From: Billgrantia aerodenitrificans
GTDB taxonomy: Bacteria; Pseudomonadota; Gammaproteobacteria; Pseudomonadales; Halomonadaceae
Assembly: GCF_021404405.1 (NCBI RefSeq)
Contig: NZ_JABFTV010000001.1
Span: 310,001-374,000, forward strand
DNA: 64,000 nt
Direction: 5' to 3'
This document shows, one piece after another, positions 26,017-35,300 of this stretch (positions within the stretch are counted from its first letter, which is position 1; each line of letters begins with the position of its first letter). Made by a program: the position numbers and the translations under genes. The notes under the pieces are model-generated. The model was not told where the DNA came from. It did not search any database and was given only the letters and a program-made list of their open reading frames with translations.

Positions 26017-26766
26017 CTACAGCTGCCAGGCGCGGGGGTGCTCGGCCTTGAGCACCCCCCGTTCGTCCCAGTCGTCCCAGCCGGCGAAGGGGATCGCTGC
26101 CTCGCCGTCGAGGCCTTCCAGCCGCCGCGCCCAAGCGGCCTTCTCCGTTTCCAGGCGTTCACGGAACGCCGCCTCGTCCTGGTAGCTCAGCCCACCGCCC
26201 TGCACCCCATAGGTGACCTGAGGTGGCAGCACGCTGACGCCCAGATAGTAGAGCGAATAGTGAATCGGCCACAGTAGCGCCACGATATGGCCGCTGCGCC
26301 CATGGCGGGTGAAGGTCGGCGTCGGGGCGCCGGTGGTCACCGAAAGCATGACCTTCTTTTCGGGAAAACGGCCGCGGTCGTAGCGCATGCGGCCGCTATA
26401 GAGCCCGCCGTAGACGAACACCCGGTCGAACCAGCCCTTGAGCATGGCCGGCTGGGCGTGCCACCACAGCGGAAACTGCAGGATCACCAGGTCGGCGCGC
26501 TCCAGACGTTGGATCTCACGCTTCACGTCGGCGGGCAAAAAGCCCCCCTCGAAGGCGTGGCGCTGCTCGGTGAGGGGCAGGAACGTCTCGGGCTCGGCCC
26601 GTTCGACGTAGTGGCATGGCCGCTCCAGCGGATCGAAGCCTTCGGCGTAGAGATCCGAAACCTCGACACTGTAGCCTTGCCGTTGCAGGATCTCGACGGC
26701 GACGTCCTTCAGGGCGCCGTTGAACGAGCGCGGTTCGGGGTGGCAGAACACGATCAGGGCATGCAT
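26017..26766 (-). CDS. NAD(P)H:quinone oxidoreductase-like flavodoxin-fold protein
   Basis: A 249-residue protein of the NQO1/MdaB/KefF superfamily. The flavin phosphate loop region HALIVFCHPEPRSFNGALKDVAV is at residues 2-24, LQFPLWWHAQPAMLKGWFDRVF (about 95-116) is the family signature, and TTGAPTPTF (about 143) contacts the isoalloxazine. Such cytosolic enzymes reduce quinones by two electrons and prevent redox cycling. It is divergent from a LysR gene across a 97-base gap, a common regulator/target pair. Confidence 0.9.
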   Translation of the reverse strand: MHALIVFCHPEPRSFNGALKDVAVEILQRQGYSVEVSDLYAEGFDPLERPCHYVERAEPETFLPLTEQRHAFEGGFLPADVKREIQRLERADLVILQFPLWWHAQPAMLKGWFDRVFVYGGLYSGRMRYDRGRFPEKKVMLSVTTGAPTPTFTRHGRSGHIVALLWPIHYSLYYLGVSVLPPQVTYGVQGGGLSYQDEAAFRERLETEKAAWARRLEGLDGEAAIPFAGWDDWDERGVLKAEHPRAWQL

Positions 26767-26863
26767 CTTGGGTCTCCGCTTCGCTGGCCTACGTGATGCG
26801 TGCCTTCAGACTATTCTGTACGCTGACGAACCGACATTCCCAAAAAATGACAATCGACTTTGC

Positions 26864-27763
26864 ATGATTGAACAGTCGCTGCACTGGGACGACCTGCGCG
26901 TGGTGCAGGCCATCGCCGAGGCGGGCTCGCTGTCCGGCGCCGGACGGCGGTTGGGGGCCAGTCACGCCACGGTGTTCCGCCGCCTGAATGCCATCGAGCG
27001 GCGCCTGGGCGTGGCGCTGTTCGAACGCTCGCGCACGGGTTACGCACCGACCCCGGCGGGGGAGGACCTGGCGGCAACCGCTGCCCGTGTGGAAACCGAG
27101 GTGCTGGGCGCCGAGCGGCGTGTGGTGGGGCGTGACCTGCGCCTCTCCGGCACCATTCGCGTGACCACCACCGATACGCTATTGATGGGGCTGCTGTCGC
27201 CGATCTTCGCCGGCTTCCAGCACACCCACCCCGAAATCGTGCTCGAAGTGGCGGTCTCCAACCAACTGTTCAACCTCTCCCAGCGCGACGCCGACGTGGC
27301 GGTGCGGCCCTCGCCCACGCCACCCGAGCACCTGGTGGGGCGGCGGGTCGGCACCATCGCCCAGGCCGTTTACGCCCGTACCGATGGCGCCGCCGATGCC
27401 TGGGTCGGGCCGGACCGTCACCTGGGCTATGCTGCACTCGACGCCTGGATGGCCGGGCAGGGAGCCAACCAGCGCTGCCGTTATCGCGTCGACACCATGT
27501 TCGGCATGCTGGCCGCCACCCGCGACGGCCTCGGCCGCGCCGTGCTGCCCTGCTATCTCGCCGATGCCGAACCGGCTCTTACGCGACTCGGCGAGCCGAT
27601 TCCCGAGCTCGCCACCGACCTGTGGCTGCTGACCCACCCCGATCTGCGCCGGGTGGCGCGCATTCGCGCCTTCATGGCTTACCTCGCCGAGGCGTTGAGC
27701 GCCTGTGCACCTCGCCTGGAGGGCCAGCCCGGGCGGCCGGCTCACTCCTCGGGCAGGGCATAG
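26864..27763 (+). CDS. LysR-family transcriptional regulator
   Basis: A 299-residue LysR regulator with an HTH at residues 15-65 (VVQAIAEAGSLSGAGRRLGASHATVFRRLNAIERRLGVALFERSRTGY) and a substrate-binding-like domain from about 90. The divergent quinone reductase is its probable target. Start 26864 is chosen because the frame from 26720 would run through the divergent promoter and into the neighbouring gene. Its 3' end overlaps the convergent gcd gene by 22 bases. Confidence 0.88.
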   Translation: MIEQSLHWDDLRVVQAIAEAGSLSGAGRRLGASHATVFRRLNAIERRLGVALFERSRTGYAPTPAGEDLAATAARVETEVLGAERRVVGRDLRLSGTIRVTTTDTLLMGLLSPIFAGFQHTHPEIVLEVAVSNQLFNLSQRDADVAVRPSPTPPEHLVGRRVGTIAQAVYARTDGAADAWVGPDRHLGYAALDAWMAGQGANQRCRYRVDTMFGMLAATRDGLGRAVLPCYLADAEPALTRLGEPIPELATDLWLLTHPDLRRVARIRAFMAYLAEALSACAPRLEGQPGRPAHSSGRA

Positions 27764-30180
27764 GCCATCACGCTGTCGCCAAGGCTGGTTTCGGCCTGAA
27801 AGGCGCCGCCTGCGGCGATCACCACGTACTGACGCCCCTCGTGCATGTAGGTCATCGGCGTCGCCTGGCCGCCTGCTGGCAGGCGCGCCTCCCACAGCAT
27901 GTCGCCGGTGGTGTTGTTGAAGGCGCGAATGTAGTCGTCCATGGTGGCGCCGATGAAGGTTACGCCGCCGGCGGTGGTGACCGGCCCCGCGCTGGTGGGC
28001 GCGCCAACGGTCATCTTGAGTCGCGCGGGGATGCCCCAGGGGCCCTGGTCGAAGCTGGTGCCGATCGGTCGGGACCACACCAGTTCACCGCTGGCGAGAT
28101 CGGTGGCGCTGAGAAAGCCCCAGGGCGGTGCGGCGCAGGGCATATCCAGCGGCGATAGCCAGGCGCCACGCTGCGCCGCCACCGGGGCGCCGAGCATGGG
28201 CTGTGCTTCCTGATCGATATAGCTGGCATCCTCTTCGCCGATGGGGGCGATATTCTCCATCTCGTCGGCTTCCTCGCGTGGGTAGAGCACCACCCGTGAC
28301 GGCATGCGGTTGTTGTTGACGATCATCAGACCGTTATCGAGATCGAAGGCGGCGCTACCCCAGTTGATGCCACCGAGAATGCCCGGGAACTGCAGCATGC
28401 CGCCGGCATGGTCGAGGGTCGGTGGAGTGAACATGCCTTCGTAGCGCATGCGCTCGAACTGAATCCGGCAGTAGAGGTGGTCGATGGGGGTGGCCCCCCA
28501 GGCGTGGGCGCCGGTGAAGTGCTCCACTTCCTGGCCGGGTATCGAGCCGAAGTTGGGCATGCTCGGCGAGAAGCGCTGCACCTCGGCGGTCCAGTCGCCC
28601 TCGATGGCGCCCTGGGGTACCGGCCGCTCCTCAATGGGTAGCAGGGGCTCGCCGGTTTCCCGGTCGAAGACGAACACCTGGCCATACTTGGTCGCCTGTA
28701 CCACGGCGGGACGGGGCCCGTCGTCGGTAGGGAAGTCGATCAGCGCGGGCTGGGCGCCGAGGTCGTAGTCCCACAGATCGTGGAGCACCGTGGTGAACTT
28801 CCAGCGCACTTCACCGCTGTCGGCCTCCACCGCGACTAGCGTCGAGGTGAACTCATCCTCCTCGGGGCTGCGGTCGCCGCCATACTGGTCGTTGGTGGGG
28901 TTGCCGGTGGGCAGGTAGACCAGGCCCAGCTCCTCGTCTGCGGAGATCGCCGTCCATACGTTGGGCGTGCCGCGAGGGTAGAGCTCTCCTTCAGGTGGCT
29001 GTTGGTCCGGGGTGGTCCATACCGAGTCCCAGGTCCACTGCCACTCTCCGGTGATGGCGTCGTAGGCGCGTACGGCACCGGAAGGGGCGTCGCGGCGCTG
29101 GTTGTCGGTGACCTGATGGCCCACCACCACGATTCCGTTCACCACGATCGGCCCCGAGGTGTTGGAGAGCAGTCCCAACGCTTGAGGGTCCATGCGGTCG
29201 TTGAGATCCACCGTGCCGTTGTCGCCGAAGCTGTTGCACAGCGAGCCGTCTTCGGCGTTCAGTGCCATCAGGCGGCCGTCCAGCGTGCCCAACAGCAGGC
29301 GACGAGGGCACTCCTCGACAGGCTCGGGGGCCTCGAAGTAAGCCACCGAGCGGCAGGTGGTAGAGAAAACGTGCTCCTGGGCTTCTACCGCCACTTCAGG
29401 GTCGAAGTGCCACTGCTGCTCGCCGGTGCCTGGATCGAGAGCGAAGACCTGATTGCTTTGGGTGCAGACGTAAAGGCTGTTGCCGATCTTCAACGGCGTA
29501 TTCTGGAAGGCGTAGGGGGCGGCATCGCTGGGCGGTTCGTCGCCGGTATTGAACTCCCAGGCCACCTCCAACTGATCGGCATTGTGCGGTGTGATCCGGT
29601 CGGCCGGCGAGAAGCGCTGGGCCAGGTTGGTGCCGCCGTAGGCAACCCAGTCGGTGTCGTCCGGGCCCCCCTGCTGAGGGATCTCCTCGGCGGCCACCGT
29701 GGTGGGTGCATCTGGGCCCGAGTCGAAGATGAGCCACAGCACCGCCCCGGCGTAGCCGGCCATGATCAGCACGCCTAGCAGGGGGCCGGCGTAGGGCAGG
29801 GCGGGCTGATAGTAACCGCGGCGATACAACACGGGCAGGAGTAACAGGGCGACAGCCAGCAACCCAGCCATGAGACCGGTACGCGCCATCAGGTCGATGT
29901 GCCAGACCGGCATCCAGCCCTTCATGGCAATTTCCCACAGCGACCAGAGAAACGTACCCGCTACGGTAGCGGCATAGACCCACACCCCCGCAGGCAAACC
30001 CAGCTTGAGCATGACGGCAGCCACCAGCGTGCCGATGCCGGCCAGGAGAAAGTAGAACGTTCCGCCGAGATAGATCAGGTAGGCGCCACCCAGCGACATG
30101 GCCAGGCCGAGCAGCAGCAGAACGATGGCGAAAACGGTGACGGCCCAGCCGGCCGCTCCTCGTGAGGTATGCACATCCAT
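27742..30180 (-). CDS. gcd: membrane-bound PQQ-dependent glucose dehydrogenase
   Basis: An 812-residue quinoprotein. Residues about 8-150 contain five hydrophobic helices that anchor it in the inner membrane and receive electrons for ubiquinone. The rest is the eight-bladed PQQ propeller in the periplasm, with characteristic segments such as RFSPADRITPHNADQLEVAWEFNTGD, EVRWKFTTVLHDLWDYDLGAQP, GPRPAVVQATKYGQVFVFDR and ATPMTYMHEGRQYVVIAAGG. The family oxidises glucose and other aldoses to lactones, giving gluconate outside the cell. Start is ATG 30180; a TTG at 30198 is the alternative. No pqq biosynthesis genes are in the window. Confidence 0.95.
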   Translation of the reverse strand: MDVHTSRGAAGWAVTVFAIVLLLLGLAMSLGGAYLIYLGGTFYFLLAGIGTLVAAVMLKLGLPAGVWVYAATVAGTFLWSLWEIAMKGWMPVWHIDLMARTGLMAGLLAVALLLLPVLYRRGYYQPALPYAGPLLGVLIMAGYAGAVLWLIFDSGPDAPTTVAAEEIPQQGGPDDTDWVAYGGTNLAQRFSPADRITPHNADQLEVAWEFNTGDEPPSDAAPYAFQNTPLKIGNSLYVCTQSNQVFALDPGTGEQQWHFDPEVAVEAQEHVFSTTCRSVAYFEAPEPVEECPRRLLLGTLDGRLMALNAEDGSLCNSFGDNGTVDLNDRMDPQALGLLSNTSGPIVVNGIVVVGHQVTDNQRRDAPSGAVRAYDAITGEWQWTWDSVWTTPDQQPPEGELYPRGTPNVWTAISADEELGLVYLPTGNPTNDQYGGDRSPEEDEFTSTLVAVEADSGEVRWKFTTVLHDLWDYDLGAQPALIDFPTDDGPRPAVVQATKYGQVFVFDRETGEPLLPIEERPVPQGAIEGDWTAEVQRFSPSMPNFGSIPGQEVEHFTGAHAWGATPIDHLYCRIQFERMRYEGMFTPPTLDHAGGMLQFPGILGGINWGSAAFDLDNGLMIVNNNRMPSRVVLYPREEADEMENIAPIGEEDASYIDQEAQPMLGAPVAAQRGAWLSPLDMPCAAPPWGFLSATDLASGELVWSRPIGTSFDQGPWGIPARLKMTVGAPTSAGPVTTAGGVTFIGATMDDYIRAFNNTTGDMLWEARLPAGGQATPMTYMHEGRQYVVIAAGGAFQAETSLGDSVMAYALPEE

Positions 30181-30286
30181 GGCGTTACCCGTGGTCAAGG
30201 GCGAGAAGGTAGGCCCGATTGAGGGGCTCGCTTAAAGCTAGGCTACATCGAGGGTGGGTGCCATGAATGCAGCCCAACGGATCGGG

Positions 30287-30328
30287 TTGCATTTGCCATA
30301 CAGCATTGCTGTTATGTTATAACATTTC
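30287..30328 (+). promoter_or_regulatory. promoter with overlapping Zur box
   Basis: A -35-like TTGCAT (30287-30292) and a -10-like TGTTAT (30310-30315) with 17-base spacing overlap GTTATGTTATAACATTTC (30311-30328), which contains the perfect palindrome ATGTTATAACAT (30314-30325). Against the alphaproteobacterial Zur consensus as I recall it (GATATGTTATAACATATC) it matches 16 of 18; against the gammaproteobacterial core TGTTATANTATAACA it matches all but one fixed position. Zinc-loaded Zur bound here would block RNA polymerase. The receptor ATG is about 30 bases downstream. Confidence 0.8.
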
Positions 30329-30356
30329 TATTTCGTTAGCATGCAAGGGGAATCCA

Positions 30357-32294
30357 ATGGAACGCCAACGATACGCTTGGCTGGGCGGGAGCCTGGCCTG
30401 CCTCCTCGCCTGGTCGCCGGCCTGGGCCGAGGCAGCGGAAACCGGACAGCCGCGGGTCGGCTCGCTCTCGCCGCTGGTGGTCACCGCCACCCGTAGCGAA
30501 ATTCGCCGCGAAGAGGCGCCGAGCGGCTACTCCGAAGTCACCCGCGAGGACATCGAGCGCCAGCCGGCCACCACCTTGGCGGAACTGCTGCGCGACGTGC
30601 CGGGGCTTGCCATCGACAACGAGCAGGACGGTCGCAGTCAGATCCGCGTGCGCGGCTTCAATCCGGGGCAGACGCTGATCCTGGTCAACGGCCGGCGCCT
30701 CAATAACACCGATGAGCTGGTCGGCCACAGCGATTTCCGCATGGCGCAGATTCCCACCGCCGCTATCGACCGCATCGAGGTGGTGCGCGGGCCCACCTCG
30801 TCGCTCTACGGCGCCGATGCCCTGGGGGGCGTGATCAACGTCATCGTGCGGCCGCCCGAGGACACCTGGACCGGCAGGGTGCAGTCACGCCTGGGCAGCG
30901 TGCACCCGCGCAGCGGCGGCAGCGAGCGCAACCTGGCCGTGCATGCGGCGGGCCCGCTGAGCGAACGGGTCGGCGCCATGCTGAGCCTGGACTACCTCGA
31001 CCGCGATGGCGTGCTCAACCCCGACCAGCCGGGAATAGATGAGATCGAGGGACGCGAGGCGCTCTCTGGCATGGGCAGCCTGTTCTTCCGCCCCGGTGAG
31101 GGGCACGAGGTCGAGCTGTTCTTTCACGGCAGCGACGATGAGCGGCGCGCCCGGCGGGGCGATGCCGACACTCGCGAACTCGACATCTGGCGCTACAGCA
31201 CCGGGGCCCGCTATCAGTTCGATGCGCCGACCTGGACCGCCCGAGTGGACGCCTACCGCTCGCGCAGCGACTCCGAGGCGCTGCATCTCGATCGTCGCGA
31301 CCAGCACACCGACGACATCGTCGACGCCAGCGCGACCTACTACTGGGGCACGGGCCAGGAGCTGACGGTGGGCGCCGATCACCGTCGCGAGCACTTCTCG
31401 CGCGACCGTGAGGGCGAGCGCGAACACGACGACACCGTCAACCATCGCGGCGTGCTGGTGCAGAACCGCGGCCACTTCCTCGACGACCGACTGGTGCTGA
31501 CCCTGGGCACCCGCTACGACGATCACACCCGTTACACCGGCGAGGTGAGCCCGCGTGCCGGTGCAGTCTACGCACTCACGCCAAGCACCCGGCTCAAGGC
31601 CGACTACGGCCGCGGCTTCAGCGCCCCCGACCTGCGCCGTTCGGCGGCGGATTACGACTTCACCTTCGCCACCCGGCCGCTGCGCATCATCGGTAATCCC
31701 GATCTCGAACCCGAACGCAGCGACAGCTACAGCCTGGCGCTGGAGCACGAGACCGAGCGGCATCGCGCTGCCATCACCCTGTTCCGCAACGACATTAAGG
31801 ACCTGATCGACCTGCGCTGCATCGAGTTCTGCGAACCCGGTAGCCGTCCGCCCGGTGAGGACGAGCTGCGCACCTACATCAACGTCGACCGTGCGCGCAC
31901 CCAGGGCGTGGAGCTGGAGCTTGGCCGTCAATTCGACGACGGCAGCCTGCTGCGGGCCAACTACACCTACCTCAACGCGCGCAATCGCGACACCGGCGAA
32001 ACCCTGGAGAACCGTCCGCGGCAGCGCTTCAATCTGCTGGCCGAAACGCCGGTGTGGCAGGGGGCGGCAGCACACCTGCGCGGCGAGTACATCGGCTCCC
32101 AACGGCGCGGCGAGGTGCGTACCCGCGACTACACCCTGCTCCATGTGGGGATGCGCCAGTCGCTTGGTCATGGCCTGTCGCTTGCTGCCGGCATCGACAA
32201 CCTGACAGATCAGCGCCTGGCGGAGGTGGACGACGCCTTCATCAACGAGATTCGTGGCCGTTTCTACCATGCCTCGCTGAACTGGGAGTTCTGA
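30357..32294 (+). CDS. TonB-dependent outer-membrane receptor (CirA/FepA/BtuB-like), Zur-controlled
   Basis: A 645-residue receptor with a signal peptide (residues 1-24, WSPAWAEA), a TonB-box-like LSPLVVTATR (about 35-44), a plug domain (about 50-160, with RVRGFNPGQTLILVNGRRLN and VRGPTSSLYGADALGGVINV) and a 22-strand barrel ending in FYHASLNWEF. One predicted extracellular loop at about 341-365 holds four His among acidic residues, reminiscent of zinc-receptor loops, and another has a close Cys pair (LRCIEFCEPG, about residue 485). First gene of a four-gene operon with a CobN-like chelatase; the upstream Zur box points to zinc, a zincophore or a metallated tetrapyrrole as ligand. Ligand is not provable from sequence. 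Confidence 0.92.
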   Translation: MERQRYAWLGGSLACLLAWSPAWAEAAETGQPRVGSLSPLVVTATRSEIRREEAPSGYSEVTREDIERQPATTLAELLRDVPGLAIDNEQDGRSQIRVRGFNPGQTLILVNGRRLNNTDELVGHSDFRMAQIPTAAIDRIEVVRGPTSSLYGADALGGVINVIVRPPEDTWTGRVQSRLGSVHPRSGGSERNLAVHAAGPLSERVGAMLSLDYLDRDGVLNPDQPGIDEIEGREALSGMGSLFFRPGEGHEVELFFHGSDDERRARRGDADTRELDIWRYSTGARYQFDAPTWTARVDAYRSRSDSEALHLDRRDQHTDDIVDASATYYWGTGQELTVGADHRREHFSRDREGEREHDDTVNHRGVLVQNRGHFLDDRLVLTLGTRYDDHTRYTGEVSPRAGAVYALTPSTRLKADYGRGFSAPDLRRSAADYDFTFATRPLRIIGNPDLEPERSDSYSLALEHETERHRAAITLFRNDIKDLIDLRCIEFCEPGSRPPGEDELRTYINVDRARTQGVELELGRQFDDGSLLRANYTYLNARNRDTGETLENRPRQRFNLLAETPVWQGAAAHLRGEYIGSQRRGEVRTRDYTLLHVGMRQSLGHGLSLAAGIDNLTDQRLAEVDDAFINEIRGRFYHASLNWEF

Positions 32295-32317
32295 GATGTG
32301 GGGAGTTCTGAGACGTG
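32284..32317 (+). repeat. 17-bp tandem duplication at the receptor/chelatase junction
   Basis: GGGAGTTCTGAGATGTG (32284-32300) is followed directly by GGGAGTTCTGAGACGTG (32301-32317), identical at 16 of 17 bases. Copy 1 holds the ribosome site GGGAG, the receptor stop TGA (32292-32294) and the chelatase ATG (32296). Copy 2 therefore encodes the first residues of the chelatase signal peptide. Confidence 0.95.
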
Positions 32318-35300
32318 CCGGTCTGGCCTTGATCGCGATGGCCGGGCTGCTACTTGCCACGGCGCTGGCGGCCGAGGAGGAGCGCCCGCGCATGCTGCTA
32401 CTGGTCAACGACCCCATCCGGCCGGGCCTGCTCGAGGAGCTGGCCCGGCTGGGCGATGCCCAGGGCATTGAGGTCGACACCGGCTTCGTCGAAGCGCTGC
32501 CGGAGTCTCCCGAAGCAGCAGCGCTGGCGGGGCTCGACCTGGCGGTGGTCTTTGCCCCGAGCCACGAGCTCGCCCGCCCCGAAAGGGTCGAGGCGCTGCG
32601 CGAGGCCCTGGCCGAGAGGCAAACCCCGCTGGTGGTCGTGGCACGTGAGCGAACCGAGAGCCACGGCCTGGAGGCCGGGCTCGGCGAGCGTATCGCTGCC
32701 TACCTGACCGAGGGCGGCGAGCGCAACTTCGCAGCGCTGTTCGCCCATATCGCCGGGCCGCTGCTGGGGCTGCACGAGGCCCCGGTGCCGGAGCCCATTC
32801 ACTATCCCGATCACGGCATCTACCACCCCGATTACGAGGGATTGGTGTTCGACGACCTGGCGGACTACCGCGACTGGTACGGCAACTTCGACGAGCGTCC
32901 GGTGATCGGCATGGCCCTGCACGATACCCACGTGCGCCACACCCTGACCGGCTGGATCGACGCCACCATTGCGCATATCGAGGCGGCCGGCGCGGTGCCG
33001 CTGCCGTTCTACGTGCCGGTGCAGGGCGGCGAGGGGCTCACGGCCATGACCATGGAAGGGGGCGAACCGGTCGTCGACGCGCTGCTGTTCTACCGCGTGA
33101 CCCTTAACCCCGAAGGGCGCCGGGATGATCTGGCGGCCCTGGGCGTGCCGGTGCTGCAGGGGCTGATCTACCGCGATGGCGACGAGGCCGCCTGGCGCGA
33201 CGACCCGGTGGGCTTTCCCCGGGGCAGCACGCCGTTCTACTTCGCCATGGCCGAGATGGCCGGCATCGCCGACCCCAGCGTGGTAGCGGCGGAGCATGCC
33301 GTCAGTGGGGAAGTGCTGCCGATCGAGCCCGAGCTCGGCATGCTGGTGCGTCGAGCGCTCAAGGCCGCCGAGCTCCGGCGCAAGCCCAATGCAGGCAAGC
33401 GCCTGGGCCTCTACGTCTATAACTATCCGGCGGGCAGCGAGAACTTCTCCGCCTCGCACCTCAACCTGCCCGCCAGCCTCGCTGCCACCCTGCACGACCT
33501 GGCCGAGGCGGGCTACGACGTGGAGCGGGCCGACGTAGAGCGGCTCACCGATGCCGGCAAGCGGCTGGTCGGTGCCTACCAGGCCGACGCCGGCCTCGAA
33601 GCGCTGCTCGACGACGACCTGGCTGCTCTTTTCCCACTCGACGACTACCTCGACTGGCTGGATTCCCGCGGCGAGTCCGTGCGGGCACGCACCGAAGCGG
33701 AGTGGGGCCCGCCGGAGACGGCACGAACCCTGATCGAGCGTGACGGCGAGCGCTTCTTCGTGGTGCCGCGCCTGGCCCTCGGCAATCTGCTGGTCATGCC
33801 CCAGCCGCCGCGGGCGCTGCCGGGCGATCCGGCGCGGGAAGGGGCCTACCACGATACCGACCTGGCGCTGAGCCACGACTACCTGGCCAGCTACGCCTAC
33901 CTGCACCGTGCCTTCGACGCCGATGCCTTGATCCATTTCGGCACACACGGTTCGGCGGAGTTCGGCGTGGGCAAGAGTCGCGGCCTGGCGCTGGACGACG
34001 ACCCCCATGCCCTGCTCGGCGAGCTGCCCCACGTTTATCCCTACATCGTCGACAACCTGGCCGAGGCCACCCTGGCCAAGCGGCGCCTGCGCGCCACCAT
34101 GGTTTCCCACCAGACCCCGCCTTTCGCCCCAGCGGCGCTCTACCATGAGCTGGTGGACCTGCACCACCTGGTGCACGACTGGGAGACCATGGACGACGGC
34201 GCCGCCCGCGAGCGGGTGCGTGATCAAATCGTCGAACAGGGGCGCGAGATGGATCTGCACGCCGACCTGGGCTTCGACGATGCCGCCCTGGATGCCGACT
34301 TCGAGCATTTCCTGCATGCGCTGCACGACTACATCCACGATCTGGCCCAGCAGAGCGAGCCCATCGGCCTGCACACCTTCGGCCGCATGGCGGAAGACGA
34401 GCACCTGGTCGCCACGGTGATGCAGATGCTCGGCGACGAATTCCTCGAACTCGTTGCCGACGACCCCGAAGAGCTGTTCGCCGGTGATTTCGAGACCGCC
34501 GTGGTCGACTCCGCCCCCTACCGCCTGCTCGTCGCGCACCTGCTGGAAACGGGAGACAGTGCTGGCGAGCATGAGGAGGCGCTGGCCGACATGCTCGCCC
34601 GCGCAGACGAGTATTTCGAAGCGCTGCGCACCCAGCGCGAGAGCGAAGCGCTGATCGCAGCGCTGGGCGGTGGCTTCGTCATGCCCTCGGTGGGCGGCGA
34701 CCCCATCCGCAACCCCGATTCGCTGCCCACCGGGCGCAACCTCTACGGTTTCGATCCCTCGCGAGTGCCCACCCGCGCCGCCTACGAGACCGGCACCGAG
34801 CTGCTGGAGACGCTGCTCGAAGAGCACCGGGCGGAACATGGCGAGCCGCCCGAACGGCTGGCCTTCACGCTGTGGTCCATGGAGGTGATGCGCCACCATG
34901 GCGTGATCGAAGGGCAGGTGCTGGCCGCCCTGGGGGTACGGCCGGTGTGGAATTCGCGCGGTCGTCTGGAGGGCATCGAACTGATTCCCCAGGAAGAGCT
35001 GGGCCGTCCTCGTGTCGACGTAGTGCTGCAGACCAGCGGGCTCTACCGCGATGCCTTCGCCGGCACCCTCGAGTGGCTGGCCCAGGCCGCTGCCCTGGCG
35101 GCGGAGCAAGAGGAGACGGACAACCCCGTACGGGCCATGACTCTGCGCCTGGAAGAGGAACTCAGCGCTCTGGGGCTGGACGCCGAGAGCGTGGCGCGGC
35201 TGAGCCGCACCCGGGCCTTCTCCTCGGACATCGGCCAGTACGGGCTGGGCCTGGACGGAGCCGTGGCCGACGTGGACGCCTGGGCCAACGGCAGCGAGCG

